A stretch of 64,000 nucleotides of DNA from Prolixibacter sp. NT017 (GCF_009617875.1 NZ_BLAV01000001.1:4650001-4714000), one strand, 5' to 3'; counted from the first letter of the stretch, positions 18,154-26,239 are shown. Translations and numbers: made by a program. Notes: generated from the sequence alone by a model not told the origin.

Positions 18154-18816
18154 TTATAGATAATCTAAATAGGATTTATTCGAACCCGTATTGTTTTCCC
18201 GGATGGTAGCAATGAATCGTTTAAGCGCTTCATTGTTTTTTAGCGCCGGCTCAATTTCAAAACCACTGTTCACATCTACACCATAAAGTTTAGGGTGTTG
18301 CAGATTGCCGATCATTTCGGCATCAGCCGGACCAATTCCGCCACTCAGGAAGAAAGGTGTGTCGCCTGCATAAGTGTCGAGCAACCGCCAGTTGAACTTT
18401 CGTCCGGTACCGCCGGGTAAATCGCCTTTGGTGTCGAACAGGAAGAAATCACAATTGCCTTCGTACGGTTTCGTCGTCGCAAAGTCAAAGTCGCTGCCTA
18501 CGCTGAATACCTTGATGACCGGAATGCCTAGTTGTTTCATTCGGGCACAGTATTCGGGCAGCTCGTTACCGTGCAGTTGAACCATTTCCAGCTTGTTGTT
18601 GCGGAACTGTTCGAGCAGCGATTCAAACGGCTCATCGACAAAAACACCCACTTTCTGGATAAAGGTCGGGACCAGCTCCACTGCTTCCGGAGCTATTTCT
18701 TCACCAACAAAGCGTTTCGATTTCGGGTAAAAAATGAAACCGATATAGTCGGGGCCAAGCTCCACCAACTGACGAATATTCTCCGTCTCCCGCATCCCGC
18801 ATACTTTAATTTTCAT
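18154..18816 (-). CDS. trpF: Phosphoribosylanthranilate isomerase
   Basis: A 220-residue TIM-barrel enzyme catalysing the Amadori rearrangement of N-(5-phosphoribosyl)anthranilate to CdRP. The catalytic Cys is in the N-terminal 'KVCGMRE' and the general acid Asp in 'LFDTKG' near residue 128. The C-terminal phosphate loop reads 'GVDVNSGFE', a slight variant of the usual Asp-Val-Ser-Ser-Gly-Val-Glu. It is a separate gene rather than fused to trpC, and its ATG overlaps the trpC stop by 4 nt (18813-18816), indicating translational coupling. Confidence 0.95.
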   Translation of the reverse strand: MKIKVCGMRETENIRQLVELGPDYIGFIFYPKSKRFVGEEIAPEAVELVPTFIQKVGVFVDEPFESLLEQFRNNKLEMVQLHGNELPEYCARMKQLGIPVIKVFSVGSDFDFATTKPYEGNCDFFLFDTKGDLPGGTGRKFNWRLLDTYAGDTPFFLSGGIGPADAEMIGNLQHPKLYGVDVNSGFEIEPALKNNEALKRFIATIRENNTGSNKSYLDYL

Positions 18817-19601
18817 CTCTTCAATGCATTTATGAATTCCCGGCAGGCTTCCGCCGGATGTTCCTGTTTCATGAAATTTTCTCCCATCAAAAAGCCATGG
18901 AAGCCGCTTTTGCGGAGATGATCGACTGTTTCCGGATCGCTGATGCCGCTCTCTGCAATTTTCACCGCTTCCGCGGGAAGTTTTTCCAACATCTGGATGG
19001 AGTGGTCCAGATCGACCGTAAAGTCTTTCAGGTTCCGGTTGTTAATGCCAATTAAATCCACTCGCGGGTCGACTTTCTGTAATTCCTCTTCAGCGTGTAG
19101 CTCGAGCAGTACTTCCAGTCCCAACTTGTGAGCCAATGTGGTAAAGCGCTCGATTTCTTCCTTTGTCAAAACGGCAGCAATCAGCAGGATAACATCGGCT
19201 TTTACCACACTTGCCTCGTAAATCTGGTACTCATCCACCATGAAATCTTTACGAAGTAGCGGTGTTTCCGGATTAGCTTCCCGGACTTTCGCAAAATCAT
19301 CGAGGCTTCCGCCGAAATAGCTTTTATCGGTAAGTACCGAAATACCACTGGCACCTGCCGTGACATAGCCTTTTGTTACGACTTCCGGCGTCACCTTATC
19401 GTTGATGATTCCTTTTGAAGGTGACTTCCTTTTGAATTCAGCAATAATTCCCGAAGCTTCCGGATTCAATAGTTGCTTTTTTAGTGAATTTCCTTTTCGG
19501 TCCGCCGGAATCTGCTTTTTCAGATCCGCCAGCGAAACGTGGCTTTTTACCTGCTCGATTTCTTTTTTCCGGTTGGCTACTATTTCATCAAGAATCGTCA
19601 T
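18813..19601 (-). CDS. trpC: Indole-3-glycerol phosphate synthase
   Basis: A 262-residue TIM-barrel enzyme that closes the indole ring from CdRP. The family motif 'IAEFKRKSPSKG' (about 54-65) supplies the catalytic Glu and Lys. 'LRKDFMVDEYQI', 'GINNRNLKDF' and 'AESGI' follow in the expected order. Overlaps trpD by 4 nt upstream and trpF by 4 nt downstream. Confidence 0.97.
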   Translation of the reverse strand: MTILDEIVANRKKEIEQVKSHVSLADLKKQIPADRKGNSLKKQLLNPEASGIIAEFKRKSPSKGIINDKVTPEVVTKGYVTAGASGISVLTDKSYFGGSLDDFAKVREANPETPLLRKDFMVDEYQIYEASVVKADVILLIAAVLTKEEIERFTTLAHKLGLEVLLELHAEEELQKVDPRVDLIGINNRNLKDFTVDLDHSIQMLEKLPAEAVKIAESGISDPETVDHLRKSGFHGFLMGENFMKQEHPAEACREFINALKR

Positions 19602-20593
19602 TTCTGAATCTCCATCAGTTGAGTGAATATTTTCAACGCCTTTTTCCCGGCAAGGGACGAACGGGCTTCTTCAATGCACTGTTCAATGCTTTTCTGCGGT
19701 TCGACGCAATGCAGCGCCATAGCTGAGTTGGCTATAACCGCCGAGTTTTGTGCTACGGTTCCGTTACCATTCAGCACGTCGGTGAATATTTTTGCCGTAC
19801 CCGGAATATCGCCGGTGCTGGCCAACTCTTCAGGTTGCACTTTCGGCAAGCCGATGTCTGATGGACTCAACAGCCGGTCGACGTAATTAGTTTGCATTTT
19901 AAATTCGCCGGTAAGGGAAATCTCATCGTAACCATCAAGACTATGGAGGATGCAAAAGTTCTTGTCGGATTTTTGGTACAGATAGCTGTACATGCGGCCC
20001 AGCTCCAGGCTGAAAACACCCACCATTTGATTCTTCGGCTGGCTGGGATTGACCATCGGGCCCAGCATGTTGAAAAAGGTTTTGAGTCGAAGCGCACGAC
20101 GTACCGGTGCCACATTTTTCATTGCCGGATTGAACAGCGGTGCGTGCAGGAACGTGATTCCGCAGCTGTCGAGTTCTTTCCTCAATTGGTCAGCATTGTT
20201 GCTGAAACGATAACCGAGGTGCTCCATCACATTCGAAGAACCACAACTGGACGACGCGCCATAGTTTCCATGTTTGGCTACTTTGGCTCCGGCTCCGGCC
20301 ACCACAAAGGCCGAAAGCGTAGAGATGTTGAAGGTGTCTTTTCCGTCACCGCCTGTCCCGCACAGGTCGATGGTTTCAAAATCGGAGAAATCGACCGGAA
20401 TGCGGGTTTTCAACAAAGCATTGCGGAAACCTTCCAATTCTTCGATGCTGATAGTACGCATGTTGAAAACGGTGATAAAAGCAGCAATCTCGGCATCGGT
20501 GTATTTTCCTTCCGTGATTTCCAGAAGAACGGCCTCGGCCTGCTCACTGGTGAGCTTTTTATATTCAAACAGGTAATTGAGTATCTCTTTCAT
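19598..20593 (-). CDS. trpD: Anthranilate phosphoribosyltransferase
   Basis: A 331-residue enzyme that transfers phosphoribose from PRPP to anthranilate. The glycine-rich PRPP loop 'CGTGGDGKDTFNIST' lies near residues 78-92, followed by 'KHGNYGASSSCGSSNVME'. The helical N-terminal domain (residues 1-65) is intact. It is unfused to trpG, unlike the enterobacterial arrangement. It starts 27 bp after trpG and ends in a 4 nt overlap with trpC. Confidence 0.96.
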   Translation of the reverse strand: MKEILNYLFEYKKLTSEQAEAVLLEITEGKYTDAEIAAFITVFNMRTISIEELEGFRNALLKTRIPVDFSDFETIDLCGTGGDGKDTFNISTLSAFVVAGAGAKVAKHGNYGASSSCGSSNVMEHLGYRFSNNADQLRKELDSCGITFLHAPLFNPAMKNVAPVRRALRLKTFFNMLGPMVNPSQPKNQMVGVFSLELGRMYSYLYQKSDKNFCILHSLDGYDEISLTGEFKMQTNYVDRLLSPSDIGLPKVQPEELASTGDIPGTAKIFTDVLNGNGTVAQNSAVIANSAMALHCVEPQKSIEQCIEEARSSLAGKKALKIFTQLMEIQK

Positions 20594-20620
20594 GATTGTG
20601 TTTTTTCGTCTGCAAGTGAA

Positions 20621-21187
20621 TTAATGGTTGATCCAGTTTTCCAGGATTTTCATTCCCATAGGTGTAAGCACCGATTCGGGATGGAACTGTACGCCAACCA
20701 TATCGTAAGTCTTGTGCTGGAAAGCCATGATGCGGCCCTGCTCATCTTCGCAGGTGATTTCCAGGTCAGCAGGCAGGTCTTTCTTTTCTACTACCCACGA
20801 ATGATAGCGACCGGCTTCAAAGGTTCTGGGAACGTCATCAAAAAGATAGGACTGATTGATTTGGATAATCGGAGTTGCTACACCGTGCAGCACCTTGTCC
20901 ATGTTTTTCAAGTTGGCACCAAAACTTTCGGCCAGCGCCTGATGTCCGAGACAAACACCCAAAAACGGTTTCTTTCCGGCATAAGCTTTTATAACTTCGG
21001 GCATCTGACCGGCTTCTTCCGGAATTCCAGGTCCAGGTGAGAGGACGATTTTGTCGTATTCATTCAACTCCGGCAGCTCAATTTCATCATTCCGTTTCAC
21101 GATAACCGTTACACCTTCAAATTTTCGAAGCGCGTGCACCAGGTTGTAGGTGAATGAATCGTAATTATCGATAACTAATATCTTCAT
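20621..21187 (-). CDS. trpG: Anthranilate synthase glutamine amidotransferase subunit
   Basis: A 188-residue class I glutaminase that supplies ammonia to TrpE. The nucleophile Cys is in 'FLGVCLGHQALAESFG' (about residue 79), the oxyanion segment is 'LSPGPGIPEEAG', and the His-x-Glu of the triad is in 'GVQFHPESV' near 168-176. Found 18 bp after trpE. Confidence 0.95.
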   Translation of the reverse strand: MKILVIDNYDSFTYNLVHALRKFEGVTVIVKRNDEIELPELNEYDKIVLSPGPGIPEEAGQMPEVIKAYAGKKPFLGVCLGHQALAESFGANLKNMDKVLHGVATPIIQINQSYLFDDVPRTFEAGRYHSWVVEKKDLPADLEITCEDEQGRIMAFQHKTYDMVGVQFHPESVLTPMGMKILENWINH

Positions 21188-21205
21188 TTTCTGAATTTTT
21201 CGGGG

Positions 21206-22615
21206 TTATTGGATTTCGCGGGCCAGTTGGATAGCCTTTTTCAGTGCTGCCAACTTGTTATTCACTTCCTGCAACTCGTTCTCTTCATTCGATTCAGAAA
21301 CAATTCCCGCGCCTGCCTGGTAATACAGTGTGGCATTCTTGCTTAGGAACGAACGAATCATGATGGCGTGGTTGAAGTGGTTGTCAAAGCCAATGTATCC
21401 GATGCAGCCGCCATAATAGCCGCGGTTCTGATTTTCGTACTGGTCAATCAGTTCCATCGCGCGGTATTTCGGTGCCCCGGATAAGGTTCCCGCTGGAAAC
21501 GAATCGCCGTTTACCCGGAAAGCATTGCTATTTTGGGGAAGATAGCCTGAAACTTTTGAAACAAGGTGAATGACATGCGAGTAGTACTGAACTTCCCGGA
21601 ATTGCTCAACTTCCACATTTTCTGCGTTGCGGCTCAAATCATTTCGCGCCAAATCGACCAACATGACATGCTCTACATTTTCTTTTGGGTCGGCTGCCAG
21701 CTTCTCGGCCAGTTGGCGGTCCTGCTCATCATCGCCCGTACGACGGAAGGTTCCGGCAATCGGGTTGATGGAAACTTTCCGGTCTTTGATTTGCAACTGG
21801 GCTTCCGGCGAAGAGCCAAAGATTTTGTAATCGCCGTAATCGAAGTAGAAGAGATAAGGTGAAGGATTGATGTTTCGTAGAGCACGATATACATTGAATT
21901 CGTCTCCATGGAAAGGCTGATTATATTGCCTTGAAAGAACAATCTGGAACACGTCGCCGCGGTGGCAATGTTCTTTTCCGCGAGTGACCATTTCTTTGTA
22001 TGCTTCGTCGGTTATATTCGAGGTTTCTTCGCTGTGCGTATCGAAAGTGAACGTGGCGTAGTTGCGGTTGGCTAGCAAACCTTCCAGTTCTGCAATGGTT
22101 TCTTCTTCTCCTTCCGGAAGGTTTTCAATCAGCTGGACACGGTTCATGTGGTGATTAATGGCGATGATGTACCGGTAAAATGAATAGCGAATTTCCGGAA
22201 TCGCGTATTCCGGTTTAACCGGATTTTTGAATTTAATGGTTTCGAAATACTGAACGCCATCATAGCTTACATATCCGAACAAGCCGTTGGCCGGAATACC
22301 CGATATGCCGTTGGAGGGCTTGAATGATTGAAAGAATGTGTCCAGCTCGTCGGCTACTTGGCCGTGTTTTTCCACCGGCCTGATTTCATCCTGCTGGTCG
22401 GGATACTTGATTCGGATGTTATTCTGCTCCACCATAAACGTGGCTTCCGGCTTGATGCAGATAAATGAGTAACTGTTTTCGTTGCCGTGGTAATCGGAAC
22501 TTTCGAGCAACAACGTATTGGGGTAAATGTCGCGCAACTTCAGGTAAATACTGACCGGCGTTACGGTGTCGGCAAGAATTTCTTTTACGCGTGGACTGAA
22601 TTTGATCGTCTTCAT
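21206..22615 (-). CDS. trpE: Anthranilate synthase component I
   Basis: A 469-residue chorismate-utilising enzyme that makes anthranilate with TrpG. The chorismate-binding core is complete: 'FQIVLSRQY', 'NPSPYLFYF', 'GSSPE', 'PIAGTFRRTGDDEQD', 'LVDLARNDLSR', 'GTLSGAPKYRAMELID' and 'GAGIVSESNEENE'. The N-terminal 'LLLESSDYHGNENSYSFI' segment (about 35-52) matches the Trp-binding feedback element of TrpE, so the enzyme is probably inhibited by tryptophan. It is the first structural gene of the operon, controlled by the tandem attenuators at 22650-22926. Confidence 0.97.
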   Translation of the reverse strand: MKTIKFSPRVKEILADTVTPVSIYLKLRDIYPNTLLLESSDYHGNENSYSFICIKPEATFMVEQNNIRIKYPDQQDEIRPVEKHGQVADELDTFFQSFKPSNGISGIPANGLFGYVSYDGVQYFETIKFKNPVKPEYAIPEIRYSFYRYIIAINHHMNRVQLIENLPEGEEETIAELEGLLANRNYATFTFDTHSEETSNITDEAYKEMVTRGKEHCHRGDVFQIVLSRQYNQPFHGDEFNVYRALRNINPSPYLFYFDYGDYKIFGSSPEAQLQIKDRKVSINPIAGTFRRTGDDEQDRQLAEKLAADPKENVEHVMLVDLARNDLSRNAENVEVEQFREVQYYSHVIHLVSKVSGYLPQNSNAFRVNGDSFPAGTLSGAPKYRAMELIDQYENQNRGYYGGCIGYIGFDNHFNHAIMIRSFLSKNATLYYQAGAGIVSESNEENELQEVNNKLAALKKAIQLAREIQ

Positions 22616-22649
22616 GATATATACGTTTATTTTTTTGATTTTGCTGTTT

Positions 22650-22690
22650 AAAAAGAAAGCGGCCTACCGTGAATCGATAAGCCGCTTTCT
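22650..22690 (-). terminator. Second trp attenuator terminator
   Basis: Minus-strand stem AGAAAGCGGC (22690-22681) with GCCGCTTTCT (22663-22654), 17 nt loop, then a T-run. It lies 34 nt after the stop of leader peptide 2 and 34 nt before the trpE ATG, so it can prevent trpE transcription. The loop contains TTCACGG (22673-22667), the exact complement of CCGTGAA at 22730-22724, which overlaps the leader-2 stop codon. That pairing would compete with the terminator. Confidence 0.85.
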
Positions 22691-22724
22691 TCTGCACATA
22701 AAATACATACCAAGCTCATTCTCT

Positions 22725-22790
22725 TCACGGTTGTAAAAAGTTGCGGTGCCACCACCAACGCCAGGTTGTATCGTTTGTATGCAGATTCAT
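22725..22790 (-). CDS. trp leader peptide 2 (WRWWW)
   Basis: A 21-codon minus-strand ORF encoding MNLHTNDTTWRWWWHRNFLQP. Four of five consecutive codons are UGG (Trp-Arg-Trp-Trp-Trp). It sits between the first and second intrinsic terminators upstream of trpE, which is the classic position of an attenuation leader peptide. Ribosome stalling at the Trp codons when Trp-tRNA is scarce would leave the CCGTGAA segment at the end of the ORF free to pair with the terminator loop. Bacteroidota rarely use a Shine-Dalgarno, and none is obvious here. There is no homology evidence; the call rests on codon content and position. Confidence 0.8.
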   Translation of the reverse strand: MNLHTNDTTWRWWWHRNFLQP

Positions 22791-22811
22791 GATATTCGGT
22801 TTTCAGATAAT

Positions 22812-22841
22812 AAAAAAGCTCACCTTGTTGAGAAGGTAAGC
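22812..22841 (-). terminator. First trp attenuator terminator
   Basis: Minus-strand stem GCTTACCTT (22841-22833) with AAGGTGAGC (22826-22818, one G-U pair), 6 nt loop CTCAAC, then six T. It lies 34 nt after the stop of leader peptide 1. Its 5' arm is also complementary to a segment just after that stop (22877-22865), giving a competing antiterminator. Confidence 0.85.
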
Positions 22842-22858
22842 CGTCATATTTTTAAATG

Positions 22859-22910
22859 CAATATGGCTTAGCCTCTCAAAAGAGGAAGGTGCCCCACCAA
22901 AGCCATATTG
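22859..22910 (-). promoter_or_regulatory. Antiterminator and anti-antiterminator segments of trp attenuator 1
   Basis: Region 1, CAATATGGCTT (22910-22900, containing the first Trp codon), is a perfect 11 bp complement of region 2, AAGCCATATTG (22869-22859). Region 2 extended upstream, GAGAGGCTAAGCC (22877-22865), pairs with region 3, GGCTTACCTTCTC (22842-22830), over 13 positions with one mismatch and one G-U. Region 3 forms the terminator with region 4. This is the 1:2 / 2:3 / 3:4 alternative-fold logic of classical attenuation. Confidence 0.75.
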
Positions 22911-22926
22911 ATTGATTAATTTTCAT
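22876..22926 (-). CDS. trp leader peptide 1 (WLWW)
   Basis: A 16-codon minus-strand ORF encoding MKINQSIWLWWGTFLF with three UGG codons in four positions. It begins at 22926 behind GTGAAGAGA and is followed by the four-segment attenuator fold and terminator 1. It is the first of two tandem leader peptides. Starved ribosomes stalled on the Trp codons would block region 1, free region 2 and allow the 2:3 antiterminator. The start codon lies inside a 14 nt sequence that recurs downstream of leader 2. Confidence 0.8.
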   Translation of the reverse strand: MKINQSIWLWWGTFLF

Positions 22927-23031
22927 TCTCTTCACGTTTACGTTGTAAAGAAAAAATAAAAATTCCAGATTGGCAATATTTCTTTATTAAAATAAATACA
23001 AAATTTTCGTTAAGACGATCAAACTGGTTAT

Positions 23032-23265
23032 TTACGCTGATTTTCTTAGTCGGGCTAAAAAGTGCTCTACCTTAGGAACGGTGGTCAGAGTAGGTATCTT
23101 TTCATCTTCCACGGTTACATTGAATTCTTTCTCGAAATAATACGTCAAAAGACGATTATCCAAATCGTCGAGGAAGAGTTCTTCCTTGTTATTGGCTACC
23201 AGGATGCGTTTTTTTTGCAACCCTACACGCCGTAAAATTTTATACAGTTTTACTTTTGTTGTCAT
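23032..23265 (-). CDS. Acyl-carrier-protein-like small protein lacking the Ser site
   Basis: A 77-residue protein whose layout resembles an ACP. The segment 'LFLDDLDNRLLTYYFEKEF' corresponds to the ACP region around the Asp-Ser-Leu phosphopantetheine site, followed by an acidic 'VTVEDEKIPTLTTVPKVEHFL' like helix III and the 'TV' turn. The modifiable Ser is absent: the motif reads Asp-Leu-Asp-Asn. The N-terminus is Lys/Arg-rich (KLYKILRRVGLQKKR), unlike acidic ACPs. Either it is a diverged ACP that no longer carries a prosthetic group, or the resemblance is chance. It lies 105 bp upstream of trp leader 1 on the same strand and has its own promoter-like box. Function unknown. Confidence 0.5.
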   Translation of the reverse strand: MTTKVKLYKILRRVGLQKKRILVANNKEELFLDDLDNRLLTYYFEKEFNVTVEDEKIPTLTTVPKVEHFLARLRKSA

Positions 23266-23314
23266 GTCTCTCTTCTTAATTCGTCATCGACGCTTGATCT
23301 GTCAAGATTCGGGC

Positions 23315-23322
23315 CAAAATTA
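23315..23322 (-). promoter_or_regulatory. -7 box (TAATTTTG) for the ACP-like gene
   Basis: An exact TAnnTTTG match on the minus strand, 49 bp upstream of the ATG at 23265. No convincing -33 partner. Confidence 0.35.
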
Positions 23323-23419
23323 AATTGAATTTCTAAAAAATCGAAATTATCGTTTAAAAAGTCCAGAGTCGGGGTGTTTTAATCCTTTTTCGGAATCTTT
23401 TGACAATCTGACAGTCAGG

Positions 23420-24655
23420 TTACTTTTTCGCTGTTGGCAACAACAGAACTCCCAGAAATCCATATAGTCCGGTGAGAAGAATAATTACCAGCTCGACGAT
23501 AGCTATCCGTTTTCTTTTTCTTGCGAAGAAGATGCCAAGGTAAAGTAACAGAAAGAACAGATTACTAATAATAAAGAGACTCTTTTCCGGGAGTTTCAAA
23601 ACAATTCGGTGAAATCCGGAGGTTCCCGGACCAGATTCAATCTTAATGGGGAAGAGGATTTGGTTGACAATTTGAGCTCCGCGTGAAAGATTCGGTATCA
23701 GTTTTTCATGATATTCATTTTGAAGGATATACTTCCGGTTGCTGGCATAAGCATAAACGTCATTCGGTTTATCGACAATCGCCAGCCTTGAATCGAGATT
23801 ACCCCGAAGACTTAATTTGTCAGTCTTTGGATTGTAGTTTTTAACAGGCCAGTTTATCATCTTATAGGTGTCGGTTTCCAAAACAAAAACCTGGCTGTCT
23901 TTTGTGATAATGTAGCCATAGAATTCTTGATTGCTGAAGTCCGTGCAGTCGATGTGTAGGATGTGAAAGTTTTCGGGCAACCGAATTTGAACACAGTAAG
24001 GCAACCCTTTTTCCATCTTCAGATGAAAGAGATGTTCTTTCTTATCGACGATGAAATAGCCCTGGTCATATTTTTTCCGTATAGTCGGAATTCCCGCAAT
24101 CATCTTCGCCGGAAAGGTCATTCCTTTTTCTGTCAACACTTTCGTGAACAGCGCACTTTTTCCGGGTTTAACGCCATTGGAAGCCGGATCGATGAACTGG
24201 ATTCCTTTGTCGTTTATCCGGAAATAATCGTCGGGTTTCTCCAAAGCAACTCTACCCGATTCCGACTCAAATAGCGGGTACAATCCGGGTTTCGGAGCAT
24301 CGATATCGGAGGGAGTGATGCGGGAGAAAAAGTTGGCGTTGTTGATTTCGAACACATCAACCGGTTTCCCGAAAAGGGAATCAGGCATCAGACCATCAGT
24401 CATCAACTGCCGGAAATGAAATAGTGGCAGTTGTTGCTCATACTGACTTCGGTTAAACTGCTTCCCCTCCGAATCGTAGTACATGGTTTTTCCATCAGCC
24501 GCTTTGCGCATGACAAAGTGATGTGAAACCGAACTGTACATGACGAACGGAACCGGAACATGCCTTTCGAAAGCGGTCCTGAAAAACCCGGGCAGAAATA
24601 CGGACAATGTGAAAACTGTCAGCAGAATGAGTATGTAGCGGCTTGCCTTTATCAT
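23420..24655 (-). CDS. DUF4857-type membrane-associated protein
   Basis: A 411-residue protein with an N-terminal membrane anchor (residues about 5-25), a long extracytoplasmic middle region that reads like a beta-propeller of short Asp/Tyr-rich strands ('KTMYYDSEGKQFNRSQYEQQL' style), and two C-terminal membrane helices (about 355-405). I recognise it as the Bacteroidota DUF4857 family, which accompanies ABC exporters; family recall is not checkable here. Its start overlaps the stop of the permease gene by 4 nt (24652-24655), so the three genes 26226-23420 form a translationally coupled unit. It could be an accessory or sensor subunit of the exporter. Confidence 0.65.
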   Translation of the reverse strand: MIKASRYILILLTVFTLSVFLPGFFRTAFERHVPVPFVMYSSVSHHFVMRKAADGKTMYYDSEGKQFNRSQYEQQLPLFHFRQLMTDGLMPDSLFGKPVDVFEINNANFFSRITPSDIDAPKPGLYPLFESESGRVALEKPDDYFRINDKGIQFIDPASNGVKPGKSALFTKVLTEKGMTFPAKMIAGIPTIRKKYDQGYFIVDKKEHLFHLKMEKGLPYCVQIRLPENFHILHIDCTDFSNQEFYGYIITKDSQVFVLETDTYKMINWPVKNYNPKTDKLSLRGNLDSRLAIVDKPNDVYAYASNRKYILQNEYHEKLIPNLSRGAQIVNQILFPIKIESGPGTSGFHRIVLKLPEKSLFIISNLFFLLLYLGIFFARKRKRIAIVELVIILLTGLYGFLGVLLLPTAKK

Positions 24656-25341
24656 TGGTTAATCCCTTTCCTGAAGCGATATGCGGTATATAAATGCTTG
24701 AAAAAAGTCAACAGCGTCAATATGGCGAGCAGAGGCAATGCCGGTTGATAGGCTCCGGTTGTTGCTGGTTGATAAAATAGTGTGATGAAAGCAGCAGCAA
24801 TAAGAATGAGCAAAAGCCGCCGGATGGCAGTTGATTCAAAAACAACCATGACTGTGAGGTGGTAAGCGGTGATACCTCCCAGGAACCACGGCGCGAGTGT
24901 GATGAAAGCATCCGTTATCAGTTTTTTGGGCAGTACCGCCGTTATGCCAAACAATGCAACCAATAATTCCGATAGGAAAATGATGAGCAGAAACAGGTTG
25001 CCCATCAATGTCAGTTGCATCAACATTCGGTTTTCGTTTACCGGAAGATGGAACGACAGCTTGATGCGTTTGTGCTGTACTTCGGGAATGAATTGTGCTA
25101 AAGCAATCGATATTCCGGTAACCAGCGGTACATATTCCATCCATCGATAGGGATTGAAGTTATTAAAAAGCATAATGTCCCAAAGATTTCCAGCTCCCAT
25201 CAACTCAATCTGGTGGTGAATATCCAGCAACAACTTGGCAGCCGAAAACAATGAAACCACGAAGAATCCAATCAGAATCCAGCGTATTTTAATCCATTCT
25301 TTTATAAATAATGCCTTTAGCATCTCAGAGAATTTTTTCAA
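24652..25341 (-). CDS. ABC transporter permease
   Basis: A 229-residue integral membrane protein with about six helices and no nucleotide-binding motifs, of the size and pattern of ABC-2-type permeases. It lies directly after the ATPase gene (the ATPase stop and this ATG are adjacent) and overlaps the DUF4857 gene by 4 nt. With the ATPase it should form an ABC-2-like exporter. Substrate unknown. Confidence 0.75.
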   Translation of the reverse strand: MKKFSEMLKALFIKEWIKIRWILIGFFVVSLFSAAKLLLDIHHQIELMGAGNLWDIMLFNNFNPYRWMEYVPLVTGISIALAQFIPEVQHKRIKLSFHLPVNENRMLMQLTLMGNLFLLIIFLSELLVALFGITAVLPKKLITDAFITLAPWFLGGITAYHLTVMVVFESTAIRRLLLILIAAAFITLFYQPATTGAYQPALPLLAILTLLTFFKHLYTAYRFRKGINQ

Positions 25342-26226
25342 TTAATATTTTCCGGTCAGGCCGATGAAGGCGTCTTCCAGATTCATGTTCTCCTGTGAAA
25401 AATTTTCTGTTAAAATTCCATTTCCATCCAGAAAGGCTTTCACTTCAATTTCCTCAGACCATGTATAAAGCTCTACATGTTGGTTCAATTGTTCCACATT
25501 GACAGCCGGAGCCTGACTCCAGTTCTCCACTTTTCGATCGGTTGTGAAGGTAAACTTTCGAAAGTGCTCAATGAAATCGTTCAGCGGTTGTTGAGCAACA
25601 ACCTGCTTCGAATCCAGAATCAGTACGTCGTCAATTAGTCGCTCCATGTCCTGGATGATGTGCGAAGTTGTGAAAACAGTTTTGTTTCCGGCACGGGCAT
25701 ATTCGCGCAAGTAATCAATAAATAACCTCCGGTAGCCGGGATCGAGCCCCATGCTGAAATCGTCGAGAATCAACAATTCCGGGTCCTGTGCCAAAATGAG
25801 CCCCAATGCAACCTGCGACCGCTGTCCGGTTGACATGGACGAAATTTTCTGATTCGGTGCCACATCGAGCTTGGCCATGAGCTCGTAATAAGGCTCTTTC
25901 TTCCAGCCGGTATAATAAGCGGAATAGTATCGCTCAATTTCCACGATAGTCATGAAACCATATTGAATATGTCCTTCCAGAAGATAACCGATGCGTGCTT
26001 TCGTTTTTGGAGAAATGTGTTGCGAGTCTTCCCCGAAGACGTAACACTGGCCTCCGGTCGGCTGCAGAAAGCCATTTAAAATGTTAATCGTTGTGGTTTT
26101 GCCGGTTCCGTTTTTACCCAACAATCCGAGGATACTTCCGGCAGGTACATTGAAATTCAGATTTTCGAAAACCGGTTTGGTTCCGTAATGATGTGTCAGA
26201 TTTTTACACTCGATGATATTCTCCAT
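25342..26226 (-). CDS. ABC transporter ATP-binding protein
   Basis: A 294-residue ATPase. Walker A is 'GLLGKNGTGKTTT' (about 34-46), the Q-loop region is 'GYLLEGHIQYGF', the signature is variant 'MSTGQRSQVALG' instead of Leu-Ser-Gly-Gly-Gln, Walker B is 'LLILDDFSMGLD', and the switch His is in 'TTSHI'. Asp-Asp replaces the usual Asp-Glu after Walker B, so the catalytic base differs from the canonical Glu. The C-terminal ~70 residues resemble the accessory domain of drug and peptide ABC-2 exporters. Coupled with the permease gene downstream. Confidence 0.9.
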   Translation of the reverse strand: MENIIECKNLTHHYGTKPVFENLNFNVPAGSILGLLGKNGTGKTTTINILNGFLQPTGGQCYVFGEDSQHISPKTKARIGYLLEGHIQYGFMTIVEIERYYSAYYTGWKKEPYYELMAKLDVAPNQKISSMSTGQRSQVALGLILAQDPELLILDDFSMGLDPGYRRLFIDYLREYARAGNKTVFTTSHIIQDMERLIDDVLILDSKQVVAQQPLNDFIEHFRKFTFTTDRKVENWSQAPAVNVEQLNQHVELYTWSEEIEVKAFLDGNGILTENFSQENMNLEDAFIGLTGKY

Positions 26227-26239
26227 ACCGGTTGTTCTG

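Noticed and set aside
19892..21040. 382-codon plus-strand open frame opposite trpD and trpG
   Set aside because: It is antisense to two well-conserved enzymes, and its product has no protein-like domain pattern.
22740..22765. Minus-strand GGTGGTGGCACCGCAAC resembles the T-box antiterminator motif
   Set aside because: The stretch is the run of Trp codons in leader peptide 2. There is no stem I or specifier layout upstream, and the two leader ORFs with terminators explain the region better.
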